This document shows, in pieces, positions 10,719 to 22,770 of a DNA stretch of 64,000 nt. Below the pieces are notes generated by a model, which was given only the letters and a program-made list of their open reading frames with translations, did not search any database and was not told the origin of the DNA. This stretch comes from Haematobia irritans (lineage: Eukaryota; Arthropoda; Insecta; Diptera; Muscidae): contig NC_134398.1 of NCBI RefSeq assembly GCF_050003625.1, positions 83,074,983 through 83,138,982 of the forward strand, written 5' to 3'. Within the stretch, counting starts at the first letter, position 1; every line of letters starts with the position of its first letter. The translations under genes were made by a program, and so were the position numbers.

Positions 10719-11288
10719 CCCAGCAAAAAAATTTGGAAGTTCTTCCAAAGGCACAGCTTTAAAAGCACTTCCAAAAGATGTCTCCCAAAGATGTTCTTTA
10801 TTTTAACTACACGGGAAGTTCTTTTAATTAAATTGTTTATAAATCGCTTTTTTTCTAATTTTTAATGGGTAAATTTAATTTTTTGTTTCAAAAAGGTTAA
10901 AAACAGAGGAAGCATTAGTAAAATGGTACAAAGTATTGAAAATTTGTCGAAAAAATTTCTAAATCCATTTAAGAAATATTGCGAATTTTTCGAAAAATTT
11001 TAATTCAAACGTTTCACCCAAGCGTTAGAATGCATTAAAAATCATAAAAAAATTATAAAAATTTTAATTTCGCAAAATATAACAACATTTTTTAATTCAC
11101 ATCCAAAACAGTGAATTCGAATTACAGCTTAAGAACTGATGCAAATTCAGTGCAACGGCTGTTGAAATAGTGGACATCCGTCCTATGACAAGCCCATGAT
11201 AAATTCATGGTTTCTGCGCCACTATTGCACTACTTCCGGATCCAAAAAGAACATTTTCACTATTTGTTGGCGACGCTTTTTTGCTGGG
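10719..11288 (+). mobile_element. MITE with CCCAGCAAAAAA termini, copy 1
   Basis: 570 nt bounded by CCCAGCAAAAAAATTTGGAA and GCTTTTTTGCTGGG, inserted in E1. Two other copies are at 48732-51037 (with an insertion) and 54141-54693. The target duplication cannot be resolved; two extra bases (AG) follow the right end relative to the empty site. Confidence 0.75.
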
Positions 11289-11350
11289 AGAGTTTACAGC
11301 ACCCACGAGCCAATGCAAACATAACATTATTTGACAGAAACGTACATTAG

Positions 11351-11423
11351 TTGGCCACGTGGAGTAGTGGTTAGCATGTCTGCCTTGCTTGCAAAGTGTC
11401 GTGGGTTCAATCCCTGCTACGGC
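11351..11423 (+). other. tRNA-like module 2 in E1
   Basis: GCCACGTGGAGTAGTGGTTA gives the A-box half and GTGGGTTCAATCCCTGCTAC the B-box half. It is followed by GGCCGAACACCA, the same junction as in the SINE head, so the module appears SINE-derived. Also in the copies at 19138-19208 and 36153-36227. Confidence 0.6.
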
Positions 11424-11561
11424 CGAACACCATTTTTTTTACATATATTCAAAAAATATAAACGAAATCGACTGAGCTTTTGAATAAAATATTATTTTTG
11501 TTATTGCAAAAATAACAATTTTGTACCAAAGAATGTTTGTATAAAAGTTTAACATTTTTCT

Positions 11562-11720
11562 ACACGGTCGTAAAAAACTGTTTTTCATAATGTTCATAAA
11601 GTAATACAATATGTTTGGGACATATATGTTAATATGTTAGAACATACTATGTTTGGGACATTACATTTCCTTAAATATAATATCTCTGGATGCAAACATA
11701 TATATGTTTGAAAACGATAT
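11562..11720 (-). repeat. E1 right-end fragment, reversed
   Basis: Begins ACACGGTCGTAAAAAACTG and runs through ATGTTTGGGACATATATGTT blocks. It is a partial E1 copy next to the preceding one, in opposite orientation. Confidence 0.5.
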
Positions 11721-13142
11721 ACTTTTTTATTTCACGTTATACTTTTTATTTCTATACTTTTTTATTTCAAAAATATTTCGGTATCACAGTGTTCGCTCGC
11801 ATACAAAACGAAAATCAGCTGAAAATCAATACGAACTAAAACGTAATGTTACCACTAAAATTGGATTTCTCTAACCTTTCGTTTTTTGGAAATGGCATTC
11901 ATAAATAAGGAAAAACCCTAATGATTGATAAATTTGTTAACGCTTTTTAGGGCAAATATGTGATAATTATTAATTATAAAAATTTACATCGATCTTATTT
12001 TCTCTGTAACCGCCATACAGACGGAAATTCTAAAATTTGTAAATGTTACCAATAATGAGTCAATCTTGAACTTCGTATGGCACTAGAGACATTTTTGCAA
12101 TTTTTAACTCCAATTTTTTTCCTTCAAACTACGAATTTTTTTAACAAACGAAAATAGTTAATTATGTTGAATAAATTTTCTTGAATTTGTCGAAAAATAT
12201 TTACTTAAATTTGTAAAATCGGCGTGAGATCGATGTTTCCTACAAAGTTTATTTTAAATTTTCCAAAACTATTCAAATTTTTCTAAAATGAACCAAAAAT
12301 TTCCTTCACTGTTTTCTCAGAGTACCGTTCGTTCATATATCACTACTTTTCTAGAAAGCCAAGTCCATAAGCGTAACATAAAATCACCTGCATTTCCGTC
12401 TCATGATATCCTTGAAATTCAAGAAAAACTTTTTTTCGACTCGGACTATCACAAAATGGAGATTTACTTCGTCCATGAACATGTCTAGTTGATTTGGCGA
12501 AATTGAAAAAAGCTTCTCAGAATGCCAGATTCAGTATACGCATACAGCCTGTAACAAAGACTCTTCTAAAAATATTGTAAAAATTAAGATACTATAAAAG
12601 CGGATATCGGTGCAAAACAACCAGAGGTACTAAATTACTCGCGGAGGCAGGATGATGAAGTATTGAAAAAGGTGCTATGTATATTACCGCATTTTCCATT
12701 CCTGGATAGTGTGTTTGCTCCGTCTGGAAAAGTAAAAATTAAAAGATCATGGAATCTAATAATTTCTTCTACATTGTTTGTATTACAAAAAAAAAGTCCT
12801 CTAGAAGTGAGTAAGATATGAGGGAAAGTAAAATTAACAAGACAATTCAAAACAAAAAAATAGTTAGTATTTATTAAATTTTTTCACATCCTGCAAGAGA
12901 TTCCACGTTTATGAAAAAAAGCTTTTGTTAATTCCACTCGACCTATATACTCCCATAAGGTTTTGTGAAATGTCTGTATCACGTAGAATTAAATGTTAAA
13001 CGCAAAGTGTGTCATAATATATGATTAAGTCGCTTCAGTAGCACCAGGTAGTATGTATAAATAAAGATTTTAGGACCACAAAAATCCTTTTACATAAGTA
13101 TAAACTTACAGTCATTCATCGTTAAATATTTATAGAGGCTGA
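11721..13142. other. AT-rich DNA with an E1 remnant
   Basis: No gene seen. About 12620-12850 is a decayed E1 piece on the minus strand (AATAATTTCTTCTACATTG, then TTTGTATTACAAAAAAAAAG and AGTGAGTAAGATATGAGGG). The rest is AT-rich and shows no shared repeat. Confidence 0.4.
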
Positions 13143-13150
13143 TAGATATC

Positions 13151-13621
13151 TTCTCTACACCCTAAAAAAAACGCTTCTGTAACATATACCCCAAACACAT
13201 TTTGCTTCAAACATATATATTTTCAGGATTGGTCCAAACAAAATATTGTTTGTATTGTTCAAACATATTCTATTTCACCTTACGACATACACTGGTAGTA
13301 AAAAATTTTAATGAAATTTTCTTTGCGTGGATATATTTTTAAGGCGCCAATTGGTTACTTTCATTATTTTACTTGCAGCATAGTCTCTAGGTCTCTCTTT
13401 CTAAACACATATATGTTTATATGCTATTTGCAAATTAATATATGTTTGCATCTAAGCATATTATATTTACAAACATTTTATGTCCCAAACATAATATGTT
13501 CTAACATATTAACATAAACGTCCCAAACATGTTATGCTAGTTTATGAACATTATAAAACTTGAGTTCCAAACATATAATTTTTACACCCAAACATATGAA
13601 AAACAGTCTTCTTCATCCGTG
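13151..13621 (+). mobile_element. Short E1 element with 8-bp target duplication
   Basis: ACACCCTAAAAAAAACGCTT lies just inside the left end and the right end reads CTTCATCCGTG. TAGATATC occurs immediately outside on both sides (13143-13150, 13622-13629). The internal part, including the tRNA-like pair, is deleted. Confidence 0.6.
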
Positions 13622-13629
13622 TAGATATC

Positions 13630-14439
13630 GAGGCATTTTTCACATATCCCCAATGTGGATTTCTGTCATCTGAAATCGCATGAACTTTTTAATAAGCGAA
13701 GGATTTTGTACTTACATTCAGTTTTTGTTTTTGTTTGAGACTTCGTTATTTATTTAACCGTCAATTTTTTACGACTCAATGGCAAAAACATGATTTTAAT
13801 TCACCTCATGGAAAAAGTTATACACGCAAATACATTTTACCTGTTTTGTTACATTTTATATTCCGCAATGCAATCCATTATTGCGGCAAACCCTGTGTGA
13901 AACTTCTAAGGATATGGCCACACTAAGTAAATATTCGACCACAATGTGTGCCAAACATTTGTCGTGAAGCACTTTCGAAACATATAGATACCTTGATTGG
14001 AAAATACTCCTATTAGGATGTAATACATCCAATATCAGCTAAAAATGTTTGCTGGTTCGACTGCGATGAATCCTTCATTGTCTAGTGTAACCATACCATA
14101 CCAAATACACTATACTCTCCTTATTTTTTAAAAAGTTCACTTTGGGAAAATTGAGAAAAACTGCGTAGGATAGTTTTTATTTGTTATTTCCTTTGCTTAT
14201 AATGTCGTCGATTTGTTTGATCCCCTAAGAAAAACGTCTTAATAAATGTCTACCCATTTTAGCATTCTTTTTCTTTTCTTTTAGACTGAAACACATCATA
14301 ATTTTGGATCAATTTCATTATCTCCCGTCTCTTATATAGAGCAAGAGTCAGTTGTTCTCAATTTTTTCTCCCACTGTGTAATATTGATGTCTTTTGTAAA
14401 CTCGCTCTCACTCTGTTGCCACGTTTTACACCGTGTATA
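13630..14439. other. Unassigned AT-rich DNA
   Basis: No coding region, tandem array or known repeat recognised. Confidence 0.4.
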
Positions 14440-14720
14440 CACACAACAAATTATCACCAAAATTTTTTCACTTAAACACTTAATTGAATTTGGAAACGGA
14501 TTCAATTAATATGTTAATTGATTCAATTAATTATTTAATCAAATCCGAATAAAAACCAATTAAAAAAATGATTGATATTTGTTACGTTTCCAATTAAAAT
14601 ATTAATTGATTTAATCAATTCGGGAATAATTTTCAATTACAAACGTGATTGAAAAAATGTCCGTTTCCAATTACACATGTGATTGATCCAATCACCTTTG
14701 TGATTGAATTTGAATAGTTT
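14440..14720. repeat. TTAATTGA-periodic repeat
   Basis: AATTAATTGATTC, TTTAATTGATTTAATC and related blocks recur at about 15-30-nt spacing. The same family is at 21210-21555, 31240-31515, 34215-34712 and around the mariner at 56400-57545. Several copies end near TTTTTTCTGTGTG. Confidence 0.6.
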
Positions 14721-15011
14721 TGAGCAATGGAAAGAGCGAAAAGAAAACAAGAGAATGGGTATTTATTCAACAATGTATGATGGAGAGATCTGTCTATGGA
14801 AGCAACTCGTAACGAATGGTTGGGTTTTTGTTTTTCGAGTAAATTGAAAAACATGATTGGCAACATTCTGTCTGCTGCATTCAAAATGTGTGCATAAATA
14901 TTTTAAACGCAACAACAAATCATAGCAAAGGGTTAAAATAAATAAAGTGTGCAACAAATATAATATAAATCTGAAAATAATAAAAATATGTATTTTCCAT
15001 TTATATTTGTT

Positions 15012-15980
15012 TATATCCTCCACCATAGGATGGGGGTATATTAACTTTGTCATTCCGTTTGTAACACATCGAAATATTGCTCTAAGACCCCATAAAGTAT
15101 ATATATTCTGGGTCGTGGTGAAATTCTGAGTCGATCTGAGCATGTCCATCCGTCCTTCCGTCCGTCCGTCTGTTGAAATCACGCTAACTTCCGAACGAAA
15201 CAAGCTATCGACTTGAAACTTGGCACAAGTAGTTGTTATTGATGTAGGTCGGATGGTATTGCAAATGGGTCATATCGGTCCACTTTTACGTATAGCCCCC
15301 ATATAAACGGACCCCCGAAATTTGGCTTGCAGACCCTCTAAGGGAAGCAAATTTCATCCGATCCGGCTGAAATTTGGTACATGGTGCTAGTATATGATCT
15401 CTAACAACCATGCAAAAATTGGTTGACATCGGTCCATAATTATATATAGCCCCCTTATAAACCGATCCCCCGATTTGGCTTGCGGAGCCTATAAGAGAAG
15501 TAAATTTTATCCGATCCGGCTGAAATTTGGTACATGGTGTTAGTATATGGTCTCTAACAACCATGCAAAAATTGGTCCACATCGGTCCATAATTATATAT
15601 AGTCCCCATATAAACCGATCCCCCGATTTGGCTTGCAGAGCCCCTAAGAGAAACAAATTTCATCCGATCCGGCTGAAATTTGGTACATGATGTTGTATAT
15701 GGTATCCAACAACCATGCAGGAATTGGTTCCTATCAGTTCATAATTATATATAGCTCCTATATAAACCGATCCCCATATTTGACCTCCGGTGCCTTTTGG
15801 AGAAGCAAAATTCATCCGATCTGGTTGAAATTTAGTACGTGGTGGTAGTATATGATATTTAACAACCATGTGAATTGAAATTTGTGGATGGCAGTCTTTC
15901 GTAGAACTTTCTTCGCAATCCGTGGTGGAGGGTACAAAAGATTCGGCCTGGCCGAACTTACGGCCGTATATACTTGTTTC
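15012..15980 (+). repeat. M1 dispersed repeat, shorter copy
   Basis: Same start (TATCCTCCACCATAGGATGG), GTCC microsatellite at about 15148-15172, four 151-nt monomers, and the same palindromic end TTCGGCCTGGCCGAA. It lacks the 28-nt array. Open frames across it are translated monomers. Confidence 0.8.
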
Positions 15981-16518
15981 TATTTCAAGAATTTGCAAAG
16001 TATCATCAATATAATACCAAATAACATATTACATTGCTTTCTCATTATTTTTGTCTTTGATAGGTTCAAATTTTAATAGACGATTTCAATGTGTGGAAAT
16101 TTTGGAAAGGAATTGCTACTAAAATTAAATTACCGAGCTCCTTAATACACCTTTGTATGATTAAAGACTACAACTGCAAAAGAAGTTTATAAATTTGCAA
16201 CCTGGAACTAAGAATTGAACTTGATATTCATGTTTAACAAAATCAAGTTTTAATTGAACAAAATTAAATTCGAATTATTCAGTTTACTTTCAGAAAAACT
16301 AATTTAGCTTACAGGCTGCTGATTTATTGGAAATCTAGGCGCATCTACATATCAGAAGGAACAGGCTGACATGGTTATTATGATAAGGAAGATAATGATT
16401 TATATAGTTTATTTTTTTTTCACCCTATAGTTGTTATTGATAGTAATTGTATGTGTAAGTTATGTTAGAATAAAACACTCAAATGACAAGAACCAAATTT
16501 ATTTGTCTATTGCATATA
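15981..16518. other. Unassigned AT-rich DNA
   Basis: No coding or repeat signal recognised between M1 and M3. Confidence 0.4.
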
Positions 16519-17710
16519 TTTATACCCTAAACCACATAGTGGTTTGGGTATAATAAGTTTGATCGGCCAAAAAATGTGCCTACCAAAAATATTGATTTTA
16601 GACCCCATAAAATATATACCGATCGACTCAGAATCACCTCCTGAGTGGATCTAGCGGTTGGTGTCCGTCCGTCCGTCCGTCCGTCTGTCCATGTATTTGT
16701 TGTTCACAGGATTCCGGTCGATTAACCGATTTTGATGAAATTTGGTACAGGGAGTTTTTTGGGCACAAGGACGAACGCTATTGAATTTGGAAGAAATCGG
16801 ATCAAATTTAGATATAGCTCCCATATATATGTATCGCCCGATTTCGACAAATGGGGTCACGTTGCGCGTTTTTGCAAACGCATCGTCACCAAATTTGGCA
16901 AAAGGTAATCTTTTCCGTCGCCCTTCAAGTCTGCAAAATTTCATCCAAATCGGTTCAGATTTAGATATAGCTCCCATATATTTGTACCGCCCGATTTTTC
17001 TAAATTTGGCCATAAAACTCTTATTTATCAACCGATCTGACCCAAATTTGGCTAAATGTAGTCTTCTATAGCACTTACTATATGTGCAAAAAATCATCGA
17101 AATCGGTTCAGATTTAGATATAGCTCCCATATATATGTATAGCACGATTTTCCCAAATTTGGCCATAGAACCCTTATTTATTAACCGATCTGACCCAAAT
17201 TTGGCTAAATGTAGTCTTCTATAGCACTTACTATATGTGCAAAAAATCATCGAAATCGGTTCAGATTTAGATATAGCTCCCATATATATGTATAGCACGA
17301 TTTTCCCAAATTTGGCCATAGAACCCTTTATATTAACCGATCTTACTAAAAGTTTGCTAGATTCAGTCCTCTATAGTACTAACTATATGTTCAAAATTTC
17401 ATCGAAATCGGTTCAGATGTAGATATAGCTCCCATATATGTATCACCCGATTTGGAAAAATTCGCCCCTAATAACCTTATGTTTGACCATACAGGCCTCA
17501 TTTCTTAACTGATCTTACTCAAATCTTGCACAAGGTAACCTTTTGTGGTATTAATCAAACCCGCAATATTATGCAATTTGGTTCAGATTTAGATATAGTT
17601 TCCATATATATGCATCGCTCTATTTTCCCAAATTTGGCCATAATACTCTTATTTATTAACCAATGTTACTCAAATTTCAAATTTTGATGTACTAGCCGAT
17701 CGTATTTATA
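16519..17710 (+). repeat. M3 dispersed repeat (third GTCY element family)
   Basis: Starts TTTATACCCTAAACCACATA, has a (GTCC)5 microsatellite at about 16665-16690, then monomers with ATCGGTTCAGATTTAGATAT and GCTCCCATATATATGTATAG. Two monomers at about 17030-17330 are nearly identical. The right end is diffuse. A 222-codon minus-strand frame is repeat translation. Confidence 0.65.
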
Positions 17711-17886
17711 CGTACTTGTAGCTTTTACATAAGAATATTGCTCGATTTTTACAAATTTTGATTTGTTACCCACACTAATTTAACGATTTTCTCTTTTTTA
17801 ATAATGGGCTCAATATTAGTGGCATACTAACTCCGTAGTGTTGCTAGAAGTAGGAGAAATTCCCTATATGTAGGGTTTTTCTAATA

Positions 17887-18487
17887 CAGTCGACTCCGCT
17901 TTAGCGCAATGCGCTTTACTGAAAAACCTCGGATAACTGAAATCGATCGCATTCCCCAGTTGTTTTTTCTGTCCATTTCATTTAAATTACTCCGCTTTAG
18001 TGAAACTCCGCTTAACTGAAAAAATCGGATTACTGAAAAGTTTTTTGTGTTCAAATGAGTTTCGTCACATTAGTATGACTTCGCTTTACTGAAAATGCCA
18101 CATTCTCGCTATTGAGAGAGAGTACATTTTCTTCTCCGTATTGAGAACGCTTTATTTCAAGTGAAGATGGCACTTTCAAAACAGTTTAAATCACTCTGTA
18201 AATAAAATCAACTGAAAGGTAAAATTGTAGATGGCACACACACGGAATCAAACACCTTGTTTTTATTATTTTATGTACATAGCATTGGCCATAAGTTCGG
18301 TTAACTGAAATTGAGTGGATTTTTTTCCAGTTATACGGAGTCCGCTTTACTAAAACTTTTTCAGTTATCCGAAGTTCGCATTACTGGAAGTTTTTTTCAG
18401 TTATCCGTAGTCCGCTTTAGCAAAAACTTCGGATAACTGAAATTAAATGGCTGCATTTTTAACGTTTCAGTAAAGCGGAGTCGACTG
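17887..18487. mobile_element. pogo/Tc1-type MITE (CAGTCGACTCCGCTTTA ends)
   Basis: Perfect inverted ends CAGTCGACTCCGCTTTA / TAAAGCGGAGTCGACTG flanked by TA on both sides. The interior repeats variants of CGGATAACTGAAA and CCGCTTTACTGAAA. No ORF. End sequence and TA duplication fit the pogo/Tc1-mariner superfamily. Confidence 0.8.
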
Positions 18488-18637
18488 TATTTAGCGTCTT
18501 GTAGGGACGTAGGGCCACAATGTAGGACATTTTCACTCAACATAATTTGTAATAATTTTTACATTTTGGTGGCTCTAGAGGAGGAAATTAGAAGCCGGCA
18601 AGGCTTGATCTTTAATAATGTGTGGTAAACTTTATTC

Positions 18638-19212
18638 CTGCACCCTCAAAAAAAATCGCTTCTTTAACATATGTTCCAAACATATTTTGCAGGAAGCACA
18701 TATATTATTGCATACTGCCGAAACATTAATATGTTTGTTTTATGTGAACATATTATATGTTTGGAAGCATTTTGAGCCAAAAATATTATATGCTTGGAAG
18801 AATTTTTCCCAAACACGATTGTGCTCATTCCCTAACATACTCGTAATTTTCACTTCCACGAAATTTTTTAGTTATTGGAACCCTTCTCTGTAATACAAAT
18901 AATGTTGAAGAAATTATTCACTTTTATAAATTTTTTAAATTTTACCTTTCGCCTGCACGGAGAATCGAACCGAGGACCATACAGTTTGTAAGCCAACACA
19001 CTATCCACTGGGCTACGTAGCTGTTATAGTCACCAGTAGATAATTATCGTTTTAAGTTACATTTATATAGCATAGTTTGCAGCGCCCACGAGCCCATGCA
19101 AACATAACATTATTTAACAGAAACATACATTTGTTTGCCACGTGGAGCAGTGGTTAGCATGTCTGACTTGCATGCAAAGGGTCGTGGGTTCAATCCCTGC
19201 TCCGACCGAACA

Positions 19213-19245
<33 letters not shown>

Positions 19246-20447
19246 CATTTATATTTATATTAATTCTTTTTTAAATGAAACTTCGAAATGTGTGTTATTA
19301 AAGATTTATAGTCAGTAACAGTGCTTGATATAAACGAAATTGACTGTTTTTTGGATAAAATATTATTTTTTATTGCAAAAATAACAATCTTGTAATAAAA
19401 ACTGTTTTTGTACAAAACTTTAAAATTTGGAAGGAATTCAAAAACTAACAAAAGAAGAACGTGGAGTCGAGTATAAACATACATACATAATTTTATAATA
19501 TAAACATAAATTTATTTAGGAGTGAACAGTTTTTTACTAGCATTTAACACCATCGCTCTAAAATTCCTTTTATTTTTCTTTAATAATTCATTGTAAAGAA
19601 AATAAACTTTTTAAATTGTTTTAGCTGTAAAACTCGAACTTAATGCCCGCTTTTATATTTGATGGTGTCCGTCAACTCCTCGTGGACTACTTTTTAATAA
19701 AGAGGAACTAAAGTTTGTTTTTTTACATTTTACTGTGTAATTTTTGACTATTTCCTCCTTATTTCATTTTACTGTCCCAACTCTAAAAAGAGTATAGTGC
19801 CCTTTCGTTATTTTTATGAAGACCCCTGATTTCTTTTAACGAACCAAGAAAAAAATTGTGCCCATAATGCCAAAATGATAAACAAAACACATGTCCACAC
19901 ATACATAAAATGCTGCTCTCAAGGCGAAAACATAAGCTGTTTGTTTTTCAAATGTCTATTCTCTTGGTTCAGAATGTATATTCTCTTTATTCAAATTAAA
20001 TAATATTTAGACTTAAACATATCACATTTTTGGCCTTATCATAAAACAGTTTTCCGAAACAACATACAACCGGTTTCACTGAAATTATTCTCTTTTGACT
20101 CTTTTGCTGTGTTATATTGATATCTTTCGTCAACTCTCCCGGTTTCCATCTCTATTTCTCTCTATACTCTCTCTGTCGCTTTGAATAAAATATCACAAAA
20201 TATGTATGTTTAGTCGAAATTTGTAAATTTATATATGTTTGTATTCACACATATGATTTTTATGAAACATTCATGCCCCAAACATAATATATTCTAACAT
20301 ATTAACATAGATGTCCCAAACATTTAGTGTTAGTTTAGGAACATTACATGTTCGCACTTAAATATATTGTGGTTTAAAATCGTGCCCGAAACACATTTTG
20401 TTTATATCGGAACATATGAAAAACATATTTTTCTAACAGTGTGTAGA
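18638..20447 (+). mobile_element. E1 element, full-length-looking copy
   Basis: From CACCCTCAAAAAAAATCGCT to AAACATATTTTTCTAACAGT. Contains the divergent tRNA-like pair (18951-19022 minus, 19138-19208 plus), a poly-T tract after module 2 (19211-19237), and terminal ATGTTTGG blocks. About 1.8 kb, no ORF. Confidence 0.75.
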
Positions 20448-20745
20448 AAATTTTGTCAACATTTTTTTTCTATAGAACATTTTGTCAAAATTGTATTTCT
20501 ATAGAAATTTTTTTCAAAATATTATTTCTACACAAATTTATCCACAGAAATTTTATTTCTGTGGAATTTTTTCTCAAAATTTTATTTCTATAGAATTTAT
20601 TGTCAAAACTTTATTTCTATAGAAAAATTTCTCACAAAAATTTGTTTATAGAAACTTTTTCCAAAAATTTTATTTTTATAGAGATGTAACAAAAAAGGTT
20701 ACTAATTTGGGTAGAATTCTACCAACTGTGGCAACCGTGGTGGTA
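20448..20745. repeat. 28-nt array followed by GGTAGAATTCTACCAACTGT block
   Basis: About eight degraded TTTCTATAGAA units, then TGGGTAGAATTCTACCAACT and GTGGCAACCGTGG. An inverted relative occurs at 25108-25400, so this is a dispersed element. Confidence 0.65.
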
Positions 20746-21209
20746 ATACAAATTTATATTGTAAGTTATATACGTTGCATATTCATGATTTAAGATAATA
20801 AAGTACTTAGAACTATTTTTGTTTTGTAAAATTTTTTAAATTTAACGAAAAGTATAGTAGGGAAAATTGTTTGGGAATGTATGGGAAAGTAGGGAACTTT
20901 TTTTGTCCTTGTAGGGAAAACCGAACATTTTCCCTGGCAACATTGACTATGAGCTATAGTCAGATTGACACAAAGCACCCATAGACATGTACTCCTTAAT
21001 TTTCTTAAATATGTAACTGCGGTTTATCTCCCAGACCTATATGTTACCCCACAAATGCCTATAATTACTAATTCTGTAATGGTGGTTTAGGGTATGATAT
21101 AGTCTGCCCCGCCCGACTTTCTACTTTACTTACTTGTTTATAAGAAACACATATTTTCTATTATTTCAAATAAAACTAAATATGATTTTTGGGGGCGCAA
21201 TATATAAAT
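20746..21209. other. AT-rich DNA with an M2 3' tail
   Basis: 21055-21140 matches the M2 3' end (TCTGCCCCGCCCGACTTTCT, then ACTTACTTGTTT). The rest shows nothing recognisable. Confidence 0.5.
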
Positions 21210-21555
21210 TTTTGATTGAAATTTATAGCCAATTTCAATCAATTATTTAATCGAATGAATCAAATAGTTGATTGATTTTTGTCGCGAAATTAATTAAAAT
21301 TTTAATTGATTTGATTAAATCTGTGATTGAATTTTATGTTAAAAATCAATCACGTTTTTAATTGATTAAATCACACAATTAATTGATTCCGTGACAAAAG
21401 TCAATTAAATTTTTAATTGAAAATCGTGTTGGTTTTCAATCAAAGTTGGTGATTGATACTATCATTTTCGTGATTAAAGACATTTCAATTAAAAAAATGA
21501 TTGAATCCTCGATTTTCCTGATTGAAATTAAACAAAAATTTTGTGTGTAGAGAAA
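21210..21555. repeat. TTAATTGA-periodic repeat
   Basis: AATCAATTATTTAATCGAAT, AATTGATTTGATTAAATC and similar blocks alternate. Ends near TTTTGTGTGTAGAG. Confidence 0.6.
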
Positions 21556-22050
21556 GTGAAATCGATGCATCCCATTTGTACTGCTCGTGGATCGAAGAAA
21601 TTGTCCAAGAATTGAAGCCTACACTGAAAAACGTTTGCCCGGTTCCTAAATTTTTTTCGTTACACTAAATATTTTTATACTGATTGCCAGCCAAAGAATT
21701 GGAGAATGGATATAGGGCACAATTCTCTTTGAGGTATGAGTTTTGGAGACTAGGAGACAAATTTCAATTCATTCGTTATTTTTCCTGCTTTTTTCTCCAT
21801 GTACTATCAGAGCCCTTTAAAAACGTGTTAACGACTACTTAAAGCTATAAATTTAGACTAGACGTCAAGTAGAAATTATCCTGTGTTTCAAGTGAAACAT
21901 TTCTTTAAAATAATGTATTACAAGACATTTCCTAGTTTTGAAGATATGACAAATTTAAAAGTTCCATAAATTATTTAATTTGGATTGTTGACCTGTGTTT
22001 AACTATATTTTTAGTTTTAGTCCAGCTCGAGGTCATTAATGAAAAAACTC
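21556..22050. repeat. E2 dispersed repeat fragment
   Basis: CACTGAAAAACGTTTGCCCG, ATTGCCAGCCAAAGAATTGG and CACAATTCTCTTTGAGGTAT recur in diverged form at about 33960-34150 and 63650-63850; an E2-like tail appears at about 23230-23290 and 56040-56300. Non-coding. Confidence 0.5.
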
Positions 22051-22238
22051 CAGATGTTTTTTATTTGAGTTTTATTTTATTGAAGCCAATATTTTGATTT
22101 GACATCGTCAATCTTCATCAGGGCCAGGTACTAAACAAATATATAACAAAAATATCACATTTTTATTTTAACATTGCAAACATTTAAGTGTGTAATAAGT
22201 ACATTAAATAAAACAAGAGTGAATTGCACTTTACTGTT

Positions 22239-22766
22239 TTATGACACCTTACTGGCTAACTTTCGTTGTCGATCTCTGTATATGTGTGAACATCCATCTG
22301 TATCAGTTTTGTAATTAAGTCTCTTCTCCGATGGAACGTCAATAATATGTAGCATTTCTAAAGTGAATCTCTTATTATGGTGTCTCTCTTCAGCTAAAAT
22401 GTCAACTTGGGTCAACTTTGGTTTATGTCCAGCCAATGCACAGTGGGCAGCGAGTGCAGTTTTTTGTTCCAAAGGACGGTCAATAGCCTTTACGTCAGAT
22501 TTGTGAGCTGATAGTCTAGTTTTAAGTTTCGCTTTTGTTGTGCGAACATATATTTTATTACATGTGTTCAACTCGTCGCCGCTACATTTAATCTTATAAA
22601 CCACATCCGACTTTTCTTCTGTTTTTAACTTAGATTTCGTCCTACTATAAAGTTCATTGACTGTGCGATGTGTCTTCTCAGCTAACTGGTATTTTTCTTT
22701 TCCATAAATTTTGATGAATTTTTCCGAATTATTAGAGCCAAGCGCAACAAAATTTTCCTTCCTCAT
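22239..22766 (-). pseudogene. Penelope-like element, GIY-YIG endonuclease end
   Basis: A 175-codon open frame. The first third resembles the linker after the reverse transcriptase; DVVYKIKCSGDE..TCNKIYV is the GIY-YIG core with its zinc-binding Cys residues, followed by TKAKLKTRLSAHKSDVK and HCALAGH, the usual order in Penelope-like elements. The second motif reads Y-V-R where the family has Y-I/V-G, so it is probably inactive. The reverse transcriptase is absent (5' truncation). About 90-150 nt downstream, CCTGATGAAGATTGACGATG is a sequence often seen in Penelope-like tails. The pseudo-LTR with a hammerhead-like motif lies just upstream. Confidence 0.75.
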
Positions 22767-22770
22767 ATTT

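Larger units (their letters stand above)
10271..11561 (+). mobile_element. E1 element, copy with MITE insertion
   Basis: Starts ACACCCTCAAAAAAATCGCT and contains the divergent tRNA-like pair (10598-10668 minus; 11351-11423 plus). The CCCAGC MITE (10719-11288) splits it at TTTATATAGCAT; the unsplit form is at about 19066-19080 and 36075-36090. Non-coding. Confidence 0.7.

Noticed and set aside
13311..13517. 68-codon plus-strand open frame
   Set aside because: Translation of E1 ATATGTTTG blocks.
16651..17319. 222-codon open frame on the minus strand
   Set aside because: Same cause: M3 monomers translated, with a GTCC microsatellite at its end.
19138..19208. Possible functional tRNA gene
   Set aside because: A and B boxes are present but stems do not close and the sequence recurs inside E1 copies; it is a tRNA-derived module.
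22085..22130. CTGATGA-containing segment as a third hammerhead
   Set aside because: On the minus strand CTGATGAAGATTGACGATG is followed by no GAAA and no closing stem.
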